Shown: positions 33,893 to 46,160, numbered from the stretch's first letter. The stretch: DNA of 64,000 bases from Sabellastarte sp. h YS-2021 (GCA_964017235.1 OZ024928.1:154528881-154592880); one strand, 5' to 3'. Program-made: numbers and translations. Notes: generated from the sequence alone by a model not told the origin.

Positions 33893-34012
33893 GGCCTTAG
33901 GAGCCTTCTGTGGCTCCATTATCAGTAGACCGGAACTTGTTGCATATACATAGAGTTCTAATGAGTCCTAATTAAGCTGCCCTCCGTCCACTAGGTAGTT
34001 ATTCTAGCTATC

Positions 34013-34376
34013 GTCTGTTAGGTAAGATGTATTAACGCAATAAGATTGCAAATTTTAATTAGTAAATTAAATTTTTATTAGTTAATACCTTACCTAACAG
34101 ACGGGAGATTCCCTCCCGGCCTTCCCCACTTTCAGCTTAATGGATTCAGTGCTGGAGGACAAAAAAGATGCTATGATGTCACATCCCTCTGGCGAATGAA
34201 GCAGGAACTAGGCCACCTAGCGAGTGGATAGAAGTGTACCGGTCCTGAGAGTTGAGACTCGGGACCTCTTTTTCTGGCATTTGGCGGGACCGGCTGGCGC
34301 CAGGCAATAGCTATCATGTGTTAGGTAAGGTATTAACTAATAAAAATTTAATTTACTAATTAAAATTTGCAAGTTT
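34013..34376 (+). repeat. ICR and right terminal repeat of copy C
   Basis: 34023-34105 joins complements of both ends (GATGTATTAACGCAATAAGA, then TTTTTATTAGTTAATACC). The following segment has a TGATGTCA variant of the CRE-like word and the CCTCTTTTTCTGGCATTTGG word, and ends in the AT-rich right end. Confidence 0.8.
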
Positions 34377-34489
34377 TATTGTTTTTTGGCTTCAAGAATT
34401 TTTTTTACATTTCAACCTCATTGTTAGTCTTTGTGGCTTTGTAATTTTTTTTTCTTTGACTTTAACTTTTGACATTAAACTTACGGTTT

Positions 34490-34975
34490 CCTTAAAAAGT
34501 GTAAATATCTTGAAAACATAAGTGATAGAGCAATTTTGAGGGAATTTTTGGCCCACGGCGTAGTACAATGGTGTCCCATTGCAAAGGGAAAAATTTCAAT
34601 TTTTGCAACTAATGGTGGCCATCTTGGATTTTAGCGGAAAATAAAAAAGTGTAAATATCTAAGAAACCGTAAGAGATAGAGCAACTTCGAACAAATTTTT
34701 GCCCCACAGGGTAGTACAAGGGTATACTCTACAGAAGGGAAAAATTTGGATTTTCACAACTTATGGCGGCCATCTTGGATTTTAGTGGAAAATATAAAAG
34801 TGTAAATATCTTGGAAACCATAAGAGATAGAGCAATTTCGAGGCATTTTTGGGCCCACAGCGTAGTACAAGGGTGTCCCATTAAAAAGGAAAAAAATTCA
34901 ACTTTCGCAACTGGCGGCCATCTTGGATTTTACTGGAAAATAAAAAAGTGTAAATATATCTGAAACCTAAAGAGA
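34490..34975. repeat. Tandem repeat of ~150-bp units (about 3 copies)
   Basis: Units contain AAAAGTGTAAATATCT, AAGAGATAGAGCAA, CCACAG-GTAGTACAAGGGT and GGCGGCCATCTTGGATTTTA. Starts are near 34495, 34648, 34797 and 34945. Confidence 0.88.
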
Positions 34976-35664
34976 TAGACCTATCCACCTATTTCTCTAT
35001 TGTTCCACTTCCTCTTTTTACAGGGGTTCCTATTTCTAGTTGTTACTAGGATTTATGTTTTTAACATCTAAAACATTGGCATTACTGGATAATTTTTTGA
35101 GAATCATACATTGTACATTTTACACACATTAAATTAAAAAAAAAAACTTTTGAAATAATTTCTGTATGTGAGAATAGAAGTGATAATAAAAGAAGTTAAA
35201 GTGGCTTATAGGACAAAATGCCAAATTAAACGGAGGTAATCAATGCCAAGAAGTGAATGTTTCAACACAATGTGTTTCTAATTAAGATTCTTTCAAGTTC
35301 CTGAAATTTTTCAGAAAGATCTTTCACTATATCTTTTCATACCGCCAGGATCAGTTTGTGCACTAATAAATTTAAATATATTATCTGTGTAATTTTGAAA
35401 TGTCATTTCTTTGTCAAAAATCCCACTGCTATGTTTTATGTTCATTGGAAAATTCATATGTTGCTTAGATGTTTAAGTATAAACATCATTCTAATTTCAA
35501 TCAAAAGAGTTAAAATTTAATAACCCCAAAATTTTCAACACAGAAGTATTATTTTGTGTGGTACATGTTGTAGCAGGAAAGGATTTAACATTTCACTGGC
35601 AAACCGTCTTTATCTTCTCAAAAATTTGCACAAGAATACATGATGTTCAAATTTTCCTTTGTAG
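34976..35664. other. Calpain intron, no feature
   Basis: Unique AT-rich sequence ending in a pyrimidine-rich acceptor (TTTTCCTTTGTAG). Confidence 0.6.
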
Positions 35665-35704
35665 GGAGGCAGATGAGAAGACAGGGGCGATAGAGGTCAG
35701 ACAG
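35665..35704 (+). CDS. Calpain micro-exon: linker after domain III
   Basis: A 40-nt exon after TTTTCCTTTGTAG and before GTAGGG. Its first base completes the Glu codon left by the exon at 18855-19066; it then encodes EADEKTGAIEVRQ and ends in phase 0. The charged segment fits the domain III to EF-hand linker of calpains. Support is phase continuity, good splice sites and position. It is short, so chance is not fully excluded. Confidence 0.68.
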
Positions 35705-36474
35705 GTAGGGCATTACTGTACCTGGTTGTTATGCAACCGCTACATAATTGTCAGTGTTGTTGGTACATGGACAAGTTTATGTTGAATTTATTTGTACTTT
35801 GAGTTTTGTAGTCTTTTGTAGTATTTATTTGGATATCTACATTTAAAACTAATTCATCGAGATCATTTCAACATAAGTTGTATACCAGCCTTGATTTAAT
35901 CCCTTAAATTGGTATCCCAACAGTAACTTTCTTGAAGAAAAAAATCCCTTTTAAATGTATTTATAACAATGATGTCAGATCATATTAATGGTGATATTTA
36001 AATCATTATTCTGACCTGTACACGTTAAACATATATAAGCTCAGATATTAGCCGTCCTCTTTAAAATTAAAATACTGGTGAAAAAATGTATAGCATCTGC
36101 CCAGAAATGAGGAAGTTTAGTTGAGTATGCACAAAGTTCTTTATTGTGTGGTGACAATAACCTGCACATCCAATCAAAGTTGGGGAATTCTTCAAAATAT
36201 AAGCGTACAGGGTACATTGTATGACTGCCAATTTGTTTTGTGTTTTATCTTCATATGTCCTTTCGTTGTTCTGTGTGTCGGCTTTAGACAATGAAATGAA
36301 TCACAGAATTAATGATTGCGTTTATATGACGTTCTTGTTTAAACTTTGGCTTTTAAAGTAAGCAAGCCTTATCATCGCTGAAATTACTGTATTGAACTTA
36401 AATTCGAATGTTTATCTTGAATGGTGTAGTTTTGAATGTATATTTCCTGACTTTCATTTGTCTTTAATGTCTTA
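35705..36474. other. Calpain intron, no feature
   Basis: AT-rich, no repeat or gene recognised. Confidence 0.6.
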
Positions 36475-36482
36475 GTTTTAAT

Positions 36483-36874
36483 TAGGGGTGTGACGAGTAC
36501 AAATAATTCGGGTCGATTACTCGCGGACAAAAAATCGGCTCGACATCGAGCACTCGCGAAGTTTAGTATCCACCATTACAGGAACCAACATCCAATATGG
36601 CGGCTCCCGTAAACAACAAAAATATAAAGATAAAAGCTTTGAATCACTTGAATTAGCTGATGTCATCATATAATATACTTAATATTATGTTAAAAACGGT
36701 GGATTATGTGATTTAATGCCAGCATGGTATGTTATTTATTTTTTATTTCCTTAAAAACGTAACCGCTTCAATAGGTTGTTATATGCACACGAGTAGTCGA
36801 CTCTTAAAATTGGGATCGATTTTTCGTAAAATTTCCCTCGCTCGGCGAGTGTCGACTGCTCGGTCGCACCCCTA
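36483..36874. mobile_element. hAT-like MITE, 392 bp, with 8-bp target duplication
   Basis: Ends TAGGGGTGTGACGAG and (complement) TAGGGGTGCGACCGAG. GTTTTAAT flanks both sides exactly (36475-36482 and 36875-36882). No gene inside. Confidence 0.85.
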
Positions 36875-36988
36875 GTTTTAATGGATCAGTTTTGACTTTT
36901 TATGTCTTAATTATAGTGGTATACAGCAGTATATTTAATTGTAAGACACTCTAAAACCTTTTAATTGTCACGTATATCCAGTTTTAAA

Positions 36989-37336
36989 TAAGGCTGTGAC
37001 TTGGGTAGAAAACGACACCGCAACAGGTCCGAAAACGGGTAACCGTGTTTCAGTTATCACCTGGTGGAGGTATCAGAGAAGCTAAAATGGCAGATGCTCT
37101 TAACAAAATGTTATGAAAAATAATGTTAAATATCTGTATAAATAAGGAAAATTACATGCATGACTAATACCAGTTAGAGAATTCTGACGGAATACAAAGG
37201 TTTACCTAAGTATTTCATTGATTTATGTTATACACGTATTTAATATTTTTTTGGTCAACTGCTTTGCAACTTCATACTCAGTTTCTTAAAGTGTTCAAAC
37301 TGTTTTCAGGTAACCGGGTAACTTGTCACAGCCTTA
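36989..37336. mobile_element. hAT-like MITE, 348 bp, with 8-bp target duplication
   Basis: Ends TAAGGCTGTGAC on the left and its complement on the right. GTTTTAAA flanks both sides exactly (36981-36988 and 37337-37344). It lies about 110 bases from the previous MITE at a nearly identical target word. Confidence 0.85.
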
Positions 37337-37739
37337 GTTTTAAAATGCCATTTTTATTGTGCTGCAATAGCTTACCATGTGGAACTGAATGCTGATCTTG
37401 GATGGCGGCAGGCCCCGGCCAACGTCCAAGAAAAATAGCGTCTAGTACTGGCCGGTGCCTCACAGGAAGGTTAGCCTCGTAGGGAAATATCGCATGATTC
37501 CCCTCCTTTTCTCATTGGCCGCGTTTTGCACACTTGCTTTTTATTGCAAGGAAAGAAGTTTAATTTTATATGGAAATACTTGTAGTGGATACTGAAACTT
37601 CATCAGTTTCTTTATTTTATAACATAAAATCATATTTTTGTGACAGTTCACAGAACAGATAAGTATATTTAGTGATAATAATATTTTATAACTTAAATCC
37701 ACTGCCAGGTTCACGTTGTAAAGAAAAGTGGGGGCGACA

Positions 37740-38150
37740 ACGACTCGTGTATGTAGCTTATAAACAGGAATAAATGCCTGTTGAAATAAAATAAAATAAA
37801 TATTTTAAGGGTTTATCCCCGTTCTGCTTCAGTATTTGACTATTTTAAGGGTTATAAAAAACACGAAACATAAAAGCACGTAAACTAACTTGGGGAATCC
37901 TTGGGGAAACCCGTGTGGTGACATCATCATCTAGACAGCATGTGCTGAGAGACTACGAACCGTGTATGTTGCTTATTACAGGACCTTTACCTGTCGAAAT
38001 AAAATAAAATATCTTAACCCTTATCCACTACATTATTGACCATTTAAGGGTTAAAAACTAAAAAAAATTAAGTACTATACGAGCCCTGGTTCAAAATCAT
38101 CTTCATCTAGACAGCAGATGCTTGGAAACCTTGGCTTGGCAATAGCCAGT
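37740..38150. repeat. Two ~200-bp tandem units inside copy E
   Basis: Both halves carry CGTGTATGT-GCTTAT, CTGT-GAAATAAAATAAAAT, ATTTTAAGGGTT or a close variant, and CATCTAGACAGCA. Not found in other copies. Confidence 0.65.
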
Positions 38151-38669
38151 CGCCCCTCTTTTCTGTGTATTTTATGAAATATCTAACATAGTTTGATATG
38201 AACAGGAAATATAAAATATGAAATATTTAAAATATTTTACTGAAAGGTCTATGTAAAATAAACTAAATATTTAATGCAATGGCAAAGCAGTTACAAACGT
38301 GAACAATTGTTTACAAAATGCCTGTCTTGTCTCCACAATAGTACTTATATATATTCAACAACAAATAGTACCCCTTTAAAGTATCTTTGAAGCAATAAAT
38401 GGAGCGGTTCCAGGCTTCTATTATGGACACACTACAATCTCTGAGAGGTTAAAGTCGCCAACCGATTCCAAGCAGGGGTGGATCAGATCACTGCTCAGAT
38501 CTGAAGCCGGGTCTGAACCTACAACTTGACTTGCACATCACCCGAGTTATTACCATCCAAACATGTTCGGATGCTCAGATGTTCGGATGATGGTTTGGAT
38601 TCAGACTTCAAGCCTGGGCCCAACCATCAGCTTGACTTATAAGCACCCAAGTATTAAACATCCAAACCA

Positions 38670-39180
38670 GTAGTAGGTCTTCTCCGCTCTTTCAGAAGAG
38701 ACTGGCAAACAAACTAATGCTCAAACAAAACATGTTAAACATTCTTACCAATGGTTACATTCTACCATTCATCACCAATCCAAAATTAGCCAGAGTTCCC
38801 CTGATCAATCTAGCTCTGGCCTCTTGTATCCAGTCTCTCCTGTCAAAGAATGCATAGAAAGAGTGAAATGTAAATCTCTCGGGTTTTACTATCGCCTGTT
38901 TCTAGTCCCCTAGCCTTACCAAGGGTGCAGGCCAGTGATAAACCTAAGCAGGCTCAACACCTCCCTACTTGTAGAAAGGTTCAAATGGAAACTCCAGAAC
39001 CCATCTGGGCTTCTCTGATTCCAGGGAAATGGGTGTCGTCGTTGGACCTATCAGACGCCCAAATCCTCTTCCACCAAAGCTCAAAGAAGTACCTGACACA
39101 GTCCTTAGAGTAGATAATAAATCAGAAGTCTGAACTGTTTCCGTCTGTGCGTTAAGAATACTACCTAGATTCAGCCCTGT
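38670..39180 (+). pseudogene. Decayed RT fragment of copy E
   Basis: Nucleotide similarity to copies B and D runs from the start of RT (AGAGACTGGCAAACAAAC) through the LSRLNT word (AAGCAGGCTCAACAC) and GAAACTCCAGAACCCATC to the first catalytic Asp region (TTGGACCTATCAGACGCCC). Many indels; YLDD is not present. Confidence 0.8.
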
Positions 39181-39209
39181 CATTCTTTCAAATATTCTGT
39201 TTTTGGCTT

Positions 39210-39246
39210 CTTACAGGCCCAGTTCCCGGAACTGGGGCGCTGTAAG
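39210..39246 (+). other. Conserved 3' hairpin of family 2, copy E
   Basis: CTTACAGGCCCAGTTC pairs almost perfectly with GAACTGGGGCGCTGTAAG around a CCG loop; the inner pairs differ from copy B in a paired way. Confidence 0.65.
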
Positions 39247-39699
39247 CGGGACTCAGACTGGTCTTTCTAATACATTCATTCTAATCTTAATTCAAAATCC
39301 AAGAAAAAATGACAAGACTTCCAGTCTCAGCTGTAATCCCTCCACCAAGCGGTTGGATTCAGCATTCGGTTCCACATGGTAAGCTATTGTAGTGCAATAA
39401 AATTGAAAATTTTAATTACTTAAATGTAGCTGTTATAAGCTTACCATGTGGAACTGAAGAGGGTCCCACCCTGCCTCCCCACTGTATTACAGCTGAGGGG
39501 GTACGGAACTTGAAAGGAGGGGGATCAAGCGATATTTCACTACGAGACTCCCCTTCCTGTTAGGTATTGGCCAGTACTAGACGTCTCTTTTTCTTGGACA
39601 TTGGCTGGGGCCTGCGGCCATCCGCTATCAGCATTCAGTTCCACATGGTAAGCTTGTAGCTTATAAAAGCTACATTTAAGTAATCAAAATTTTCAATTT

Positions 39700-41919
39700 A
39701 ACGTAACTGAAATTTTAACTTTTCTACATTATTTGTAAATTTATTTACACATCTTAAAATTAGTTAAATATAACTATTAAAGACCATTTTGAAACTAATA
39801 TTTTTTGTAACATTTGATGTTTAAGTTAAGATTTCACTGTTTAGATTTTCAGATTGTTGTCTGTGCAAAATTAATTGTTTATTGTTACTTTGGGGAACAC
39901 AATTACTTTGATGCAATAACATGTAACCATCCCTTGTAATTTATCAGTGCTAAATGTTCCATTTTGTAGTGTTTTTTTCACTAAATTTGGCATGACACTA
40001 ACAGTATGTCAGCAAGGTATATTCATGTGTGTTTTGGTAGGACGTAATAGGTGCATGGTAAATTATAATCTCTCTTAAATGTTCTGTAGAAGTAATACAC
40101 TAGCAATACTGTATAACTGAAGTGTCAATCATGCCATCCATCATATAAAATTACTAAAATTGAAATTCATACTAATAGCATGATTTTAATAGAATTATTT
40201 TTTCATGCAACTTGTATGAGAGAATCATGTGTTTGTTTTTATTTCATTTGTTATATGTTAGGTGTTGTTTGTGAGACCTTTGGGAGTACAGATTATGAAA
40301 CGTATGACTGGGCAGTTAAATCTTTTTCATTGCTGTGTTGGCAATGTACGGGTAGTTCATGGAATTGATAGTGGTACAGAAATCGAGAGAAAAAAAATAG
40401 AGAAATTTCTTATTTACAAAGTCTTTCAAATACTAATATAGTAATCAATATACAGTGACAGCACAATTGTAAAATTGTTGTGAGTGTTGCTTGATTACTT
40501 GTTCTGATTAACACGAAATTCTACTAAAGGATAAGTACAGGAGATCTCTTAATCAAATTTGGTATGGATTATTATTAGGTGCATAGCTTTAAAGGTTTTG
40601 CTGTTTGGTATTCTATCTCTGTGTAATGTTACTAATAACTAATTAGCTATTTTGAGTGAATATTACTTTTAGCTGGTTGAGCTATTGCAAATTAATGGTC
40701 ACAGGCTGACTGATTTTCTCCCCAGCTATATCGAGTTCATTGTGTTAGAAATTTATCACCACAACTGTTATTAAGTATTTTTAGTTTAATTAGCTGTCAT
40801 CTTGAGTAACTCGCAACTATCTTGGAAACTGCAGGCAATAAAGCGATTTAGGATTCATTACTATTTAGGAGACTTCCCCCTCACCCTGCAGCAGCCAAAC
40901 TTCTCACATTAAAAATTTTAAATTGTTCCGGGCTCTATGGTACTACTGCTAGGTGGCTTTGGGGTAAAGACGATTCAAGAACAAAAACATAACATTGCTA
41001 ACAGGAAATGGTATCATAAAAACCCCCAAGTCCTCTGCATAGGTTACAGGAGACAGACTTATTAATAAGCCCAGGGGGTTCACTGGCTCCCAAAATGTCT
41101 TGGAAATTTCTGGGAGATTCCTCTTTTCAGATCCCCTTTACCATCTCAAAGTGTAGGCTTGCGTTCTCCAAGAGTTCTCTAGCTGGGGTTATATAACCTC
41201 ACACTCAGAACCCACACTCGAGTCCTGAAGACTCCAGATACTACCCTTAATTTTTGCTTCGAATCAAAGCTTGAATCTCAATTGAAACAAGAAATGGGTT
41301 TGTTTCGGCAGCCAGATTGGCACAGATGAATAAGAGTCAGATTATCAAACTATCTCGGTCACCTCACCGCAATGCCACTAAGTGGCATTCCAGTGCAGTA
41401 GGGATAAAATATGAAAGTGTTTATTCAGATGAGACACAAGGTTGTATATTCAGATGAGACACAAGGTTGTATATAGGCAAAATATTTTTTATCATAAATT
41501 AACAGTGCTTCATTGGTATTGCCCTCTGGTAGGGTCTTAATAGTCTACTGATTAGTAAGGTTGACACAGAATTACTTGGCTGTCACTTCTTCGCGTAAGA
41601 ATTACCTCTGGTCATAAGTTGACCAGCAATCACAAAAGAATTAGCCAAAGATTTGTGAAACGTCAATTTTTGGTTTACCTAAAAAAAATCCCTTGATGAA
41701 AACAATAAAGATCTCATGAAATCCCGATGGTCTGTTCCAGTGAGCATCTGGCTCTTAAGAGGGAACTTAAAATATAACTTTAAACCTGACTTTTAAGTCA
41801 GAGGTTTTTATGCAGCTTATGACATTATTACAAGGGAAATATTGATTATGATCTCAATATTACCAGAGACGTCAAATGGTAATGTTGAAAACCCAGGTTT
41901 AACCTTGCATGTTGGCCTT
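39700..41919. other. Calpain intron, mostly unique sequence
   Basis: No gene recognised. A 23-base direct duplication (TTCAGATGAGACACAAGGTTG) sits at 41425-41470. The open frame at 40180-40368 has no coding signature. Confidence 0.5.
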
Positions 41920-42540
41920 CAGTTAGGGGGTGTAGGTGTGCAATGTCATAGTCTGACCTTGATTTGACCTTGCTGTAGTGACCTTGACCTATAAAATCTT
42001 GTCTGGGCTATATCTCAGAAACTGGAAGGTGTAGGAAGTTGATACTCGGTAGGGACATTGGTTAGGAGGTGTAGATGTGCATCTTCTTGGTGTGACCTTC
42101 ATTTGACCTTTGACCTTGCCGTAGTGATCTTGACCTATAAAATCTTGTCCTGGTGATATCTCGGTAACTGTAAGGTGCAGGAAGTTGTTACTTGTTAGGG
42201 TCATTGGTGGGGGATTGTAGGTGTGCAGCATGATGGTGTGACCTTGATTTGACCTTTGACCTCGCCATAGTGACCTTGACCTTTAAAATCTTGTCAAGGC
42301 TATATCTTGGAAACCGTAAGGTGTTGGAAGTTGATGCTTGGTAGGGACATTGGTTAGGAGGTGTAGGTGTGCAATGTCATGATGTGACCTTGATTTGACC
42401 TTTGACCTTGTTATAGTGACCATGAGTTTTAAAATCTTGTCTGAGCTATTTCTTGGATTCCATAAGGTGTAGAAGGTTGACACTTGGTGGGGACATTGGT
42501 TAGTGGGTGAAAGTAAATGTATGTGTGCATCATTGTGTGA
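41920..42540. repeat. Four diverged units of the ~143-bp satellite
   Basis: GTGTAGGTGTGCAATGTCAT, GACCTTGATTTGACCTT, GACCTATAAAATCTTG and TATATCTC-GAAAC-G-AAGGTG recur in order, as in 9256-12720, but more diverged. Confidence 0.88.
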
Positions 42541-43208
42541 CTTTTTTGCTCTGCCAAAGTGTCTCAGCTTCCATATTTGAGACATCTTTCTCTTATGACA
42601 AAGATATATGGATCACTGCAACTGATTATTATATGCACTTTTACATAATTATGCTATTTCCATTGACAGCTATTCTCCAATTAATAAATTTTACAGCTTC
42701 ATATTTTTTAGTTTACTGATTAATTCTGTTATCTTACTATTGAATTTTCTTGTTTTAATACTTCATCCTTACATACATTTTCTTTCCTGAGATGTTATTT
42801 TCTCAACTTAAACATTATTTGGACCTTTTTACAAGTGACACTGTGCTGAAAATATCCCGGTCTTTGTACTGTTTCACTACTTCTATATGTCATGGTGTTG
42901 AACACTATTTCCCCAGGCTGTGGGGTACTGGTATCTCTGATACTATTTTCTTCTGTCTCTTCTACTCTGAAACTCAAAACACACAGGCAGGCTGACACAG
43001 AGCTCGTTCACGGGCACTGATTGTTTGTTATTCAGCTGATGACATTATTATTACATTGATGGAAAATAGTGATTATGGTTTCAATATTACCAGAGATGTC
43101 AAAGGGTAAAGTAGAAAACCAAAATTTCACCTTGCATGTTGCCTCCAGTTATCTTGTAGAGAGTACATCTTTGTTGTTGTAGTTGCTATGTGTGTGTGTG
43201 TTCTGTAG
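42541..43208. repeat. Calpain intron with dispersed repeat copies
   Basis: 42710-42950 matches the pair at 18235-18740. 42955-43030 matches 26530-26620. 43030-43145 (GACATTATTA, TCAATATTACCAGAGATGTC) matches 41815-41910. Confidence 0.75.
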
Positions 43209-43274
43209 CCTGGAAACAGACCCGGCAGACCCAGTGATACATGTAGGCCTCAGCCCCAAGCTCTCCCAGCAAAG
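43209..43274 (+). CDS. Probable calpain exon: Pro-rich linker
   Basis: A 66-nt segment after a T/G-rich tract ending TTCTGTAG and before GTTTGT. In the phase set by the previous exon it reads PGNRPGRPSDTC and RPQPQALPAK, 22 codons with no stop, entering and leaving in phase 0. A Pro-rich linker before the EF-hand domain is plausible for calpains. It could be skipped without frame change. Support is splice sites, phase and position only. Confidence 0.55.
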
Positions 43275-44753
43275 GTTTGTGTGACATACGGCATACAGAT
43301 ACATGTTACTGTAGCCCTCACTCTTGTTTAAACTTTGTGTTTATATTTTCAATTGGACAATTTGTTATAGCTTTTCATGACCGTGTGCTAACAATGTCAT
43401 TGTTGCCAGACTACACTGTTAATCTTGCTTGACAGATAAAGCCAGCTATCTGCTTCAGAAGGTGTAACAGTTTCTATCCTTAATTTGGTTCAGTAATCTT
43501 TTAGATATCTCCTTGGTTAAGTTGGCAGCTAATTTTCGATTCTTTGGAACATTTGGGTTTCGCGAAAGTTCTTTTTAACAGTTTTGAAATGGCCATAAAA
43601 GTGAAACAGTTTGATCGCAAAAGCTCTGATGCCACTTTTTGTCCATCAATTAATGTGTGCCAAATAGTTACTAAAACTCTCCTGTCTGTAGAAGTGATTT
43701 CTGATCAGGAGATAATAATCGGGCTAAACCCATACCAAAAGATATATATCTTACCTTGTGGTTCTTGACAATAAAGTTTGTCACCTGGCCCATACCATTC
43801 TGATACTCTACTTGCAGGTGGAACCATTGATTTTGTCTCTGCAGTGACATTTTATGGATAATTTAACTGAACATATGAATACTTTTAGACCCTGAAATCA
43901 TGCTTGGTATTGATTCTTGTCCTTTTCCACTGCCAACATCCTGTACTGTACTTGGTAGCAAACAATACCATCATGTTTTTATGTTTTGAAAATCATCTGT
44001 TTTGCTCTTCCATAATCAATTTTATTGTGTGTGTAACCTTAGATAATAATGTGCACATATAAATAACCCAGTAGGTGCACTCTAATATTTAATTGGATAA
44101 TGCTAAACCATTAATCAAACCCTTTACTTATTGCACAATTTATTGCACCCAAAATTTTTCTAAATGTGCTTAGTCTCTCACAATAATTACATAGCAGTAT
44201 GATTGTGTTTTATAGAAAGATTGTTTCAGATGTGTTATTATTAATAGTATTTTATTAACCTATATAGTTCTAATACAGTTATCCATTTCTTCATTTCTTT
44301 TTTTTTTTATTAATACTAAATATGCAAATTTCCAAACATTTACAGCAAGTATATAATAATCTGAAATGTGTGTATTATTACGAACTCCTGAGGTTTTACA
44401 GTGGCACTGTATTTATAAACAAGGATGAACGAAAGATGAATGAAAAATCTGCATAATTATTCAGCTTTTTATTTTTTTTATTCCAAACTTAAGCAAATGT
44501 TCAGCTCATCTTTCGCCAGTCATTTTCTGAATCCAGTCCCTCTTATTTAAAAGGGAATTCTGCTGCAGTTCTGCATAAAGGGGTTCAACTGTTCTTCTAA
44601 TTTACAGGGATAGAAAAGATTCCAGTGTCATGATGTTTTTTATGCTGCTTCATACATTTTATATAACACCTCCTTTTGTTTCTCTTCTTGTGTACAAAGT
44701 GGCCATTATGTGCATTTTTTCTGGCTTTGCTAAATGTCATCTGCTTTTCATAG
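43275..44753. other. Calpain intron, no feature
   Basis: AT-rich, no repeat recognised. Ends in TCTGCTTTTCATAG. Confidence 0.55.
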
Positions 44754-44786
44754 CCACCAGTTGTGAAGGAGAATGATGCTAGGAGG
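44754..44786 (+). CDS. Probable calpain micro-exon, 11 codons
   Basis: 33 nt between TTTTCATAG and GTAAGA, reading PPVVKENDARR in phase 0 at both ends. It joins in frame to the EF-hand exon at 59483. Strong splice sites support it; its length makes it weak alone. Like 43209-43274 it is a symmetric cassette that could be alternatively spliced. Confidence 0.6.
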
Positions 44787-45005
44787 GTAAGAGTGTACTC
44801 CCCCCCCCCTTTCCTGCACGAGTATCAATTCACTGTATTAATCTGTTCTGGCAATTGTCTGTGATTTCTTTGATGCTCTATCAATATGGACATATTAAGT
44901 TTTACTGATGGTAGCAATTTTTCTGAAACTGTAACAATTCACACAAAAGAAAAAAAACAAAGATACAGCAGAAGAGTTTCTTGTATTAGACAAACTATAC
45001 CTAGG

Positions 45006-46154
45006 CAGTGTTCATTTTACTACGCGTTTCCGCGTCTTTTGTCGCTATACTGGGGCGAAAAGACGCGTACACGTTATCATCCCGAGTCGCGGTGACGCAT
45101 AAATCTTGCATTATCGCCCGCGTTTTCGCTGTAAATATTGGGAAAATTAGACTAATTTTGTTTAAAAATCAAATAAAAGGACACATATATTGTCTTTTTA
45201 ACCCAATTCCTCCATGTTTCCTTGCTTCTAAATGCCTTAATTTGATTGGTTCAGCGGAAACGGCACTGTCCAATCATACTTCGTTTAACAAAAATTCAGT
45301 ATTTATCAACAGAAAACACGTTTATAGTAAGTGATTTAAACTCACCAGTAGCTGTAAATTTCCACTTTTTCATAGTTTTGTTAAATATATATAGAAATAA
45401 ATATCTATTGCACAACAAGATTTTATTATCCAGCTTTTTAATATTTCCACTTTTTAAAGTTTATTTTTGCATAATGCACTCTTACAAGTGACTTCAAAGA
45501 CAATTGTTAACAGGTAACAACAAACATTTTAAACTACTGTGGGACAAACTTGAAAAGTTGCATCTATGTTAATAACAAATTTTCGGCTGGAAAAAAGTTA
45601 AATAATAATTTAACTTAAACTTTACATGGTATGTTATTGCTTTAAAACCAGTTTGTTTGGGTTTTTTTTTCAAAAAGTGGCGAATTTATATCCATTTACA
45701 TAAATAAATGTCCGGAGTTTTTTTGTATGAAATAAAAACAACTCCCTGAGTGAACCTATGTCAAGGTGAGTTAATTTTTTTTTCTAGTTTTAGATAGAGC
45801 AGGGTTGGACCATATTTATTAAAAAAAAAAAAAAAAAAATCAGTAAAAATACTTTAATTATTGCAAATCATGTACACCATAGGAAATCTTGTACATCATG
45901 CTGACTACAAATACGTCTTGAATTGAAATAAAGTTTTTTTCACAGTGAGTAGACTTGAATTTGATTTAGTATTGCAAATTCACTTTGAAGATAGACTGAT
46001 AGTACTTTTTTTCTCCTCTCTCCTATTTAAGTCAATTTGCTCAACTGTAAGGTTAATTTTTGTGATTTGACTCATCGCATTTACTAAATGTCCCACCAAA
46101 ATTTAGTAAAGGAGTCATTTGACTCAAGTAGCTCCAATTCTAGAATGAACACTG
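45006..46154. mobile_element. Inverted-repeat element, ~1.15 kb, unclassified
   Basis: Starts CAGTGTTCATT and ends AATGAACACTG (exact complements), flanked on both sides by CCTAGG (45000-45005 and 46155-46160). CCTAGG may be a 6-bp target duplication or, being a palindrome, part of the terminal repeat. GC-rich left subterminal region (45020-45125), AT-rich interior, no transposase seen. Confidence 0.65.
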
Positions 46155-46160
46155 CCTAGG

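Larger units (their letters stand above)
27357..34376 (+). mobile_element. DIRS-like retrotransposon, family 1, copy C (5'-truncated, two insertions)
   Basis: The left terminal repeat and gag N-terminus are missing. Recognisable gag starts near 27357 and the copy runs through gag, Cys-rich module, RT, RNase H and recombinase to an ICR (34013-34105) and right terminal repeat. Two foreign segments interrupt it: about 27545-28600 in gag and about 29650-30715 in the Cys-rich module. All genes are broken, so it is an old copy that served as an insertion target. Confidence 0.82.
37352..39699 (+). mobile_element. DIRS-like element, family 2 subfamily, copy E (internally deleted)
   Basis: About 2.35 kb. 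The left end (CAATAGCTTACCATGTGGAAC), ICR (39358-39456) and right end (to 39699) follow family 2 layout, with the right segment in the copy D orientation. Ends differ from B and D at several sites (GGAAC for GGGAC), so it is a separate subfamily. The interior keeps only a decayed RT fragment and an unrelated tandem repeat, so it is non-autonomous. Confidence 0.82.

Noticed and set aside
45008..45491. Overlapping open frames in the CCTAGG-flanked element
   Set aside because: Short, low-complexity AT-rich translations with no transposase motif.
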